From Actinopolymorpha singaporensis (GTDB lineage: Bacteria > Actinomycetota > Actinomycetes > Propionibacteriales > Actinopolymorphaceae): 64,000 nt of DNA. Below are positions 59,516-64,000 of this stretch, in pieces (the stretch's first letter is position 1; every line of letters starts with the position of its first letter). Made by a program: the position numbers and the translations under genes. The notes under the pieces were generated by a model. That model made no database searches. It was not told the DNA's origin and saw only the letters and a program-made list of their open reading frames with translations. The stretch spans positions 6,063,981-6,127,980 of the forward strand of contig NZ_LT629732.1 in NCBI RefSeq assembly GCF_900104745.1, read 5' to 3'.

Positions 59516-60357
59516 CGACACCGGCGGGCACGGGCACCGAAGGCACCCAGGGCGTGCCGAACACCGCGGAGATGGTGCGGGCCGAACAGGTGCGCAAGCG
59601 CTTCGGCCGGCACGAGGTGCTCCGCGGCGTCGACCTCTCCGTCCCCAGCGGCCAGGTGTGCTGCGTGATCGGACCGTCCGGCTCGGGCAAGTCGACGTTC
59701 CTTCGCTGCATCAACCACCTGGAGAAGATCGACGGCGGCCGGCTGTGGGTGGACGGCGAGCTCGTGGGCTACCGGCAGCGCGGCAACCGGCTGCACGAGC
59801 TGAAGCCGAGTGAGGTGGCGGCGCAGCGCCGCGAGATCGGCATGGTCTTCCAGCAGTTCAACCTGTTCCCCCACATGAGCGCGGTGGAGAACGTCATGGA
59901 GGCGCCGGTACGCGTACGCCGCGAAGCGCGGTCGGCCGCCCGCGAGCACGCCGAGAACCTGCTGCACCGCGTCGGACTGCGCGACCACATGCGCAAGTAC
60001 CCCGCCCAGCTGTCCGGTGGGCAGCAGCAGCGGGTGGCGATCGCCCGTGCGCTCGCCATGCGCCCGAAGCTGATGCTGTTCGACGAGCCGACGTCGGCGC
60101 TGGACCCCGAGCTCGTCGGCGAGGTCCTCGAGGTGATGCGTCAACTCGCGCTGGACGGCATGACCATGGTCGTCGTCACGCACGAGATGGGCTTCGCCCG
60201 CGACGTCGCCGACACCGTGGTGTTCATGGACGACGGCGTGGTGGTCGAGTCCGGAAGGCCGTCGGACGTGCTCACCGACCCGCGGCACGAACGCACCCGG
60301 GCCTTCCTCCAGCGGGTCCTGCACACGCGCACCGAGGAGGACCGCGCCGGCCGCTGA
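59512..60357 (+). CDS. polar amino-acid ABC transporter, ATPase
   Basis: A 281-residue ATPase of the GlnQ/HisP type. Walker [10 protein letters not shown] is at residues 54-62, Q-loop [12 protein letters not shown], signature [15 protein letters not shown], Walker [15 protein letters not shown] and the switch His in [10 protein letters not shown]. It powers uptake by the two preceding gene products. Its stop is two bases from the convergent sodX gene. Confidence 0.95.
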   Translation: MTTPAGTGTEGTQGVPNTAEMVRAEQVRKRFGRHEVLRGVDLSVPSGQVCCVIGPSGSGKSTFLRCINHLEKIDGGRLWVDGELVGYRQRGNRLHELKPSEVAAQRREIGMVFQQFNLFPHMSAVENVMEAPVRVRREARSAAREHAENLLHRVGLRDHMRKYPAQLSGGQQQRVAIARALAMRPKLMLFDEPTSALDPELVGEVLEVMRQLALDGMTMVVVTHEMGFARDVADTVVFMDDGVVVESGRPSDVLTDPRHERTRAFLQRVLHTRTEEDRAGR

Positions 60358-60359
60358 CC

Positions 60360-60734
60360 TCAGTCCTGGCGGCCGGTGTGACGGGCTCGCACCCGGCGGG
60401 CGACCGCGTTGACGAGCCGGAGCCGGCTGATCACGACGGCGACCAGATCCTGCGGCGGCACCGCACCGACCTGCCACGAGTCGACGCCTTCGTACGGGTT
60501 GTCCCGCTCCACCCACCAGCCCTCGGGCTCGCGGCGCACCAGCCGTTTCACCGACAGCGGCCGGTGCGGCAGCCGGACCAGGACCAGCGAGCCCGGCCGA
60601 ACCGGGACATCGGTCTCTCCTGCCGTGCCGCTGGTGTTGTAGCGCACCACCAGCCGGTCCCCGTCCCGTAGCGTCGGTTGCATGGAGCGGCCACGGACGA
60701 CTGCGATTCCGAACCGCGGCACACGCTCCCCCAC
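60360..60734 (-). CDS. sodX: SodX, nickel superoxide dismutase maturation protease
   Basis: A 124-residue S24/S26-type signal-peptidase-like enzyme with catalytic Ser17 in GRSMQPTLRDGDRL and Lys63 in SVKRLVRREPEG. It trims the N-terminal propeptide of SodN so that His1 and Cys2 can bind nickel. It is divergent from sodN, with 87 bases between, the usual arrangement. GTG start at 60734. No membrane segment is visible, in line with a cytoplasmic processing protease. Confidence 0.92.
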   Translation of the reverse strand: MGERVPRFGIAVVRGRSMQPTLRDGDRLVVRYNTSGTAGETDVPVRPGSLVLVRLPHRPLSVKRLVRREPEGWWVERDNPYEGVDSWQVGAVPPQDLVAVVISRLRLVNAVARRVRARHTGRQD

Positions 60735-60772
60735 TCACCAGTGTTTGAATGCGGTAGTAGTGTCACAAGACG

Positions 60773-60778
60773 TTGCAA
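60773..60778. promoter_or_regulatory. Nur-box-like half-site between sodX and sodN
   Basis: TTGCAA, matching the half-site of the Streptomyces Nur box as remembered (TTGCAA-N5-TTGCAA), lies 44 bases before the sodN start. The second half is poor. Nickel-dependent control by Nur is plausible but weakly supported. Confidence 0.3.
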
Positions 60779-60821
60779 GGGAACATAACCACCCAGACAC
60801 GGTTGGGAAGGAAGGGCGAGG

Positions 60822-61226
60822 ATGTTTTCGCGTCTGATCGCACCGGCAGTGGAAGTTTCGGCACACTGTGATCTGCCGTGCGGGGTGTACGACCCGGCCC
60901 AGGCACGGATCGAGGCGCAGTCGGTCAAGGCGATCATCGAGAAGCTCGAGGGCAACTCCGACCCCGACTTCCGGGTTCGGGCACTGATGATCAAGGAGCA
61001 GCGGGCCGAGCTCGTCAAGCACCACCTGTGGGTGCTGTGGACCGACTACTTCAAGCCGCCGCACTTCGAGAAGTACCCGCAGCTGCACACGCTGTTCAAC
61101 GAGGCCACCAAGCTCGCCGGCGCCTCCGGCACCAAGGGCTCGGCGGACCTCAAGGCCGCCGACCAGCTGCTGGCCAAGATCGACGAGATCGCCGACATCT
61201 TCTGGGAGACCAAGAAGGCAGCCTGA
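60822..61226 (+). CDS. sodN: nickel-containing superoxide dismutase
   Basis: A 134-residue precursor. A 14-residue propeptide (MFSRLIAPAVEVSA) is cut before His15. The mature nickel hook is HCDLPCGVYDP: His15, Cys16 and Cys20 bind Ni. The helical remainder (KAIIEKLEGNSDPDFRVRAL) fits the hexameric fold. It removes superoxide. SodX, encoded divergently, is the processing protease. A strong terminator follows. Confidence 0.97.
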   Translation: MFSRLIAPAVEVSAHCDLPCGVYDPAQARIEAQSVKAIIEKLEGNSDPDFRVRALMIKEQRAELVKHHLWVLWTDYFKPPHFEKYPQLHTLFNEATKLAGASGTKGSADLKAADQLLAKIDEIADIFWETKKAA

Positions 61227-61258
61227 GCCCTCCCGACGACGGCGACCGCGCACGGCCA

Positions 61259-61306
61259 CGAACCGCACCGACTCCCTCGACGAGGGAGCGGTGCGGTTCG
61301 TCTTTT
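61259..61306 (+). terminator. intrinsic terminator of sodN
   Basis: CGAACCGCACCG (61259-61270) pairs with CGGTGCGGTTCG (61289-61300), enclosing an inner CTCCCTCG/CGAGGGAG stem; TCTTTT follows. One bulged A separates the two stems. It is the clearest rho-independent terminator in the window. Confidence 0.9.
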
Positions 61307-61546
61307 CTCCCCACTCGGCGCATCCGCCCGCACACCAGGTCGTCACATGCAGCAACGCACTTCACACTCCCCGTCGCCAAACCAGTCACCAGCAGGTAGT
61401 CTCCCGGCGTACGGTGGGGCTGTCGCGACGCAAGCCCAAGACCGAAGGCCTGACCGACAGGTTCGACCACCTCGACGACGCGCACCCGGACCTTCGCGCG
61501 CACTCCCGTCGAGGGCCCCCTGCAACCACCTGCGGAGGAACCCCCA

Positions 61547-62143
61547 GTGACCGAGGTACCGCACAGCGCCGAGGCAGAACAAGGCGACCAGGACAGCGAC
61601 GTCGTGGAGCTCGGCGTACCCGCACGAACCGCGTACGTCTCGGTCCTGCGCACAACGGCAGCCGCGTTGGCGGCCCGGCTCGACTTCACCCTCGACGAGA
61701 TCGAGGACCTGCGCATCGCTGTCGACGAGGCGAGCGCGCTCCTGCTCCACCAGGCGGTGGCCGGTTCGCAGCTTCAGTGCCGGTTCGAACTCGCCGGTGA
61801 CGAGCTCACCGTCGCGGTGACGGTGCACTCGCGCAACCCGCGGGTCCCCGCCCGGAACTCCTTCTCCTGGACAGTGCTCACCGCACTCGCCGGCCACGTC
61901 GACACCCTCGTCGAGCCCGAACACCAGCGGGCCACCGTCACGCTGACCAAGCGTGGCGAGACCGCGCGCCTGGCGCACCCGTCGGGTAGCGCCGTCCGCA
62001 CCCTCGACGACGCGCGGAGCCAGCGCAGCCGAGGTCACCGTAAGCACACCGGCGAGTCCGGAACGTCGCCCGAGGGGAACGCCGCGTCCGGCGGCACCTC
62101 GGCAGAGTTACCGCCACGGGGAAGAGGCGCGGCAGAGAAATGA
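61547..62143 (+). CDS. RsbW-type anti-sigma factor
   Basis: A 198-residue protein. A GHKL-type ATPase fold is visible with the N-box LRIAVDEASALLLHQAV around residue 56 and a VPARTAYVSVLRTTAAALA helix before it. A hydrophilic, Ser/Gly/Arg-rich tail of about 50 residues is added. Such proteins hold a SigB/SigF-like factor inactive. GTG start after GGAGGAA; its stop overlaps the sigma gene by four bases. No anti-anti-sigma gene is next to it. Confidence 0.85.
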   Translation: MTEVPHSAEAEQGDQDSDVVELGVPARTAYVSVLRTTAAALAARLDFTLDEIEDLRIAVDEASALLLHQAVAGSQLQCRFELAGDELTVAVTVHSRNPRVPARNSFSWTVLTALAGHVDTLVEPEHQRATVTLTKRGETARLAHPSGSAVRTLDDARSQRSRGHRKHTGESGTSPEGNAASGGTSAELPPRGRGAAEK

Positions 62144-62964
62144 TCGAGCACCCAGTGACGCATGATTTCGGGCCGGCGCCGGAAGACCTGCCGGGCCTGG
62201 ACCGGGTGCTCGACACCCGCACGCTGACCCGCGAACTCTTCGCCCGCCTCGCGCGCTTCGACAGCGACGACCCCCGTCGGGGCAAGGTCCGCGACCGGCT
62301 CGTGGAGATGCACCTTCCGCTGGTGGAGCATCTCGCCCGCAGGTTCCGCAACCGCGGCGAGCCGCTGGACGACCTGGTGCAGGTCGGCACCATCGGTCTG
62401 ATCAAGTCGGTGGACCGGTTCGACGCCGACCGCGGCGTGGAGTTCTCCACCTACGCCACACCCACCATCGTCGGCGAGCTCAAGCGGCACTTCCGCGACC
62501 GCGGCTGGGCCATCCGGGTTCCCCGCCGCCTGCAGGAGTTGCGGCTGTCCCTCGCCACCGTGACCGGTGACCTCACCCAGGAACTCGGCCGGGCACCGAC
62601 GGTCGGCGAGCTCTCGGGCAAGCTCGGCGTGCGGGAGGAAGAGGTTCTCGAGGGGCTGGAGTCGGCCAACGCCTACAGCACGCTGTCTCTCGACGCTCCA
62701 GACCAGGGGCAGGACGACGCACCCGCCGTCGTGGACTCCCTCGGCACCGAGGACGAGGCACTGGAAGGCGTGGAGTACCGCGAGGCCCTTCGGCCGCTGC
62801 TGTCGCAGCTTCCCGAGCGGGAGAAGCGCATTCTGCTGCTGCGGTTCTTCAAGGGGATGACGCAATCCCAGATTGCGGCCGAGGTCGGCATCTCGCAGAT
62901 GCACGTGTCCCGCCTGCTCTCGCGTACGCTCGCCCAACTTCGCGAACGCCTGCTGCAGGACTGA
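62140..62964 (+). CDS. SigB/SigF-type RNA polymerase sigma factor
   Basis: A 274-residue group 3 sigma factor. Region 2 reads DDLVQVGTIGLIKSVDRFD and FSTYATPTIVGELKRHFRDRGWAIRVPRR. Region 3 follows with LRLSLATVTGDLTQEL, and the region 4 HTH is MTQSQIAAEVGISQMHVSRLLSRTL. It directs stress or differentiation genes. The overlap with the anti-sigma gene ensures balanced synthesis. No SigB-type promoter (GTTT/GGGTAT) was found just ahead of the pair. Confidence 0.93.
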   Translation: MIEHPVTHDFGPAPEDLPGLDRVLDTRTLTRELFARLARFDSDDPRRGKVRDRLVEMHLPLVEHLARRFRNRGEPLDDLVQVGTIGLIKSVDRFDADRGVEFSTYATPTIVGELKRHFRDRGWAIRVPRRLQELRLSLATVTGDLTQELGRAPTVGELSGKLGVREEEVLEGLESANAYSTLSLDAPDQGQDDAPAVVDSLGTEDEALEGVEYREALRPLLSQLPEREKRILLLRFFKGMTQSQIAAEVGISQMHVSRLLSRTLAQLRERLLQD

Positions 62965-63008
62965 CGCACCGGCGCGGCCCACCGCACGGCAGCGGAGATC
63001 GCCGAGCT

Positions 63009-63467
63009 CTACTCCCGGAACACCGCGGTCGAAGGCGGCGCCAGGACGAGCACCAGAGTGACGATCGCCGCCACCAGCATGGCCGCGCCGACGGCGGTCG
63101 TACTCCCCGACAGGAGTTCGTACCCGAGCGGCAACATCAGCAACTGGATCGCGACCACCGGACCGCGACTCCATCGGCGGCCGCGCCGCAGGCCCCACGC
63201 CACGAAGCCGAGTCCGACTCCGGCGGCGAGTACGAACACGCCGGCGCTGGCGGCGATTCCCATGCCGCGCGGACGAGTGATGATCGCCTCGACGGTCAGC
63301 CAGCCGCCGGTCACCACCGCGCCCAGCGCCTCCAGCCCGACCACGACGGCGGCGGCGATCAGGGTGGCCGGCGTGCCCGCGGGCCGGCCGGTGGTCGGGT
63401 CGGCGTCGGCGGTCGCTTCGGCGGGTGCCGACGACTTCGGCGAGGGGTTGGTACGACGGCGGGACAT
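63009..63467 (-). CDS. small four-helix membrane protein of unknown function
   Basis: A 152-residue protein. A hydrophilic N terminus (residues 1-30) is followed by four hydrophobic segments (TLIAAAVVVGLEALGAVV, GIAASAGVFVLAAGVGLGFVA, GPVVAIQLLMLPLGYELL, AAMLVAAIVTLVLVLA). No catalytic motif is seen. It converges on the sigma-factor gene and diverges from whiB1. Confidence 0.75.
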   Translation of the reverse strand: MSRRRTNPSPKSSAPAEATADADPTTGRPAGTPATLIAAAVVVGLEALGAVVTGGWLTVEAIITRPRGMGIAASAGVFVLAAGVGLGFVAWGLRRGRRWSRGPVVAIQLLMLPLGYELLSGSTTAVGAAMLVAAIVTLVLVLAPPSTAVFRE

Positions 63468-63887
63468 ACCGCGAAGATTACCGAGCAGCCGGTTGGCGGA
63501 TACCGCCGAGCGACCCGCGTCGGCCCGCCGATATCCTATGCGGTTTGCTGCGACATGTTCGGTGCGTGTAGATCAACATCACGCACGGTGACCGTTGGGC
63601 CCGGTTTGTGACGTAACCGACATGGACTTTTCCGCGGCATAACGCGGAAAGGGTCTTGTGTATCGCTGGCAGAGTTGAAACTATCGAGCCTGCAGAGAGG
63701 CGCAGACACCCGATCGGTGCGTGCGCCGGGGGCTGACGTACGGCGATCGCATATGTGTGGCCGCCACCAGGACACTGGTGTGCGCTCGTTGTCACGCAAA
63801 AGATCGTGAAAGTGTTCACACAGCAGAATCAAGCCAACTGCGAGGCCGGTGGATCCGGCACGCAACGAACTGAGGAGTGAAGCCTTG
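63468..63887. promoter_or_regulatory. whiB1 upstream region with two hairpins and a CRP-like site
   Basis: There is no gene in these 420 bases. Inverted repeats: GTGCGTG/CACGCAC (63562-63586) and TTTCCGCG/CGCGGAAA (63629-63650). CGTGA-N6-TCACA at 63805-63820 is a near-perfect CRP-type site centred about 75 bases before whiB1. GAGGAG at 63872-63877 is the ribosome site. Confidence 0.6.
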
Positions 63888-64000
63888 ATGGACTGGCGCC
63901 ACCGGGCCATCTGCCGGGACGAGGACCCTGAGCTGTTCTTCCCGATCGGGAACACCGGGCCCGCGCTCCTGCAGATCGAGGAGGCCAAGGCGGTCTGCCG
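63888..64000 (+). CDS. whiB1: WhiB1-type iron-sulfur regulator, 5' part
   Basis: The first 37 codons are visible, cut at the right edge. MDWRHRAICRDEDPELFFPI and ALLQIEEAKAVC closely follow mycobacterial WhiB1, including the first two cluster-binding cysteines (Cys9 and Cys37). WhiB1 holds a [4Fe-4S] cluster, reacts with nitric oxide and contacts the principal sigma factor. GAGGAG precedes the ATG at 63888. The remaining cysteines and DNA-binding tail are outside the window. Confidence 0.92.
   Translation, partial: MDWRHRAICRDEDPELFFPIGNTGPALLQIEEAKAVC

Noticed and set aside
61330-61546. SigB-type promoter before the anti-sigma gene
   Set aside because: No GTTT-N14-16-GGGTAT/C match was found.

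Overview
The window is high-GC actinobacterial DNA. The gene order wecA-like/atpB-E-F-H-A on one side and prmC-prfA-rpmE-rho-thrB-thrC-hom-lysA-nrtL-tRNA-Arg on the other is the classical actinobacterial one. Nickel SOD with SodX, a Kgd-type 2-oxoglutarate enzyme, an RsbW/SigB-type pair and WhiB1 point the same way. A Propionibacteriales-like host is only a guess from overall style. No rRNA, CRISPR array or intact insertion sequence was seen.

1-16.5 kb (all minus strand): start of atpA, then atpH, atpF, atpE, atpB and two small AtpI-like membrane proteins; a WecA-type GlcNAc-1-phosphate transferase; a low-molecular-weight phosphatase; Sua5/TsaC; prmC and prfA; rpmE; rho; and the threonine/lysine genes thrB, thrC, hom, lysA. 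16.6-23.3 kb: four genes for glycan or surface chemistry (two methyltransferase-fold coiled-coil proteins and two large glycosyltransferases) sit between lysA and nrtL, which are usually close together. nrtL and tRNA-Arg(CCG) follow.

24.4-34.2 kb is an accessory stretch: a DinB-like protein, an arsenic locus (arsR, small ORF, cadI/arsI, second arsR, acr3, arsC) with three matching operator-like sites, a rifamycin monooxygenase gene (rox) preceded by a 19-bp rifamycin-associated element, a RibD/DHFR-like gene, a decayed MFS transporter, two unknown proteins and an MgtC-like protein. 34-41 kb is a chaperone operon (dnaK-grpE-dnaJ-cbpM-clpB, then a UBP zinc-finger gene), with codon use unlike its surroundings.

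41.4-50.8 kb holds a DUF7144 membrane protein, a large MalT/LAL-type LuxR regulator, and an unrecognised three-gene locus (membrane protein with degenerate P-loop, zinc-ribbon protein, divergent charged protein). 51-64 kb: kgd, a DUF6104 gene, a quinone-oxidoreductase-like gene, malic enzyme, a polar amino-acid ABC transporter, sodX/sodN, anti-sigma and sigma factor, a small membrane protein, and the start of whiB1 behind a CRP-like site.

The best leads are the RAE-rox unit with a second palindrome in the divergent spacer, the arsenic operator triplet, the inserted glycan cluster, and the three-gene locus upstream of kgd.
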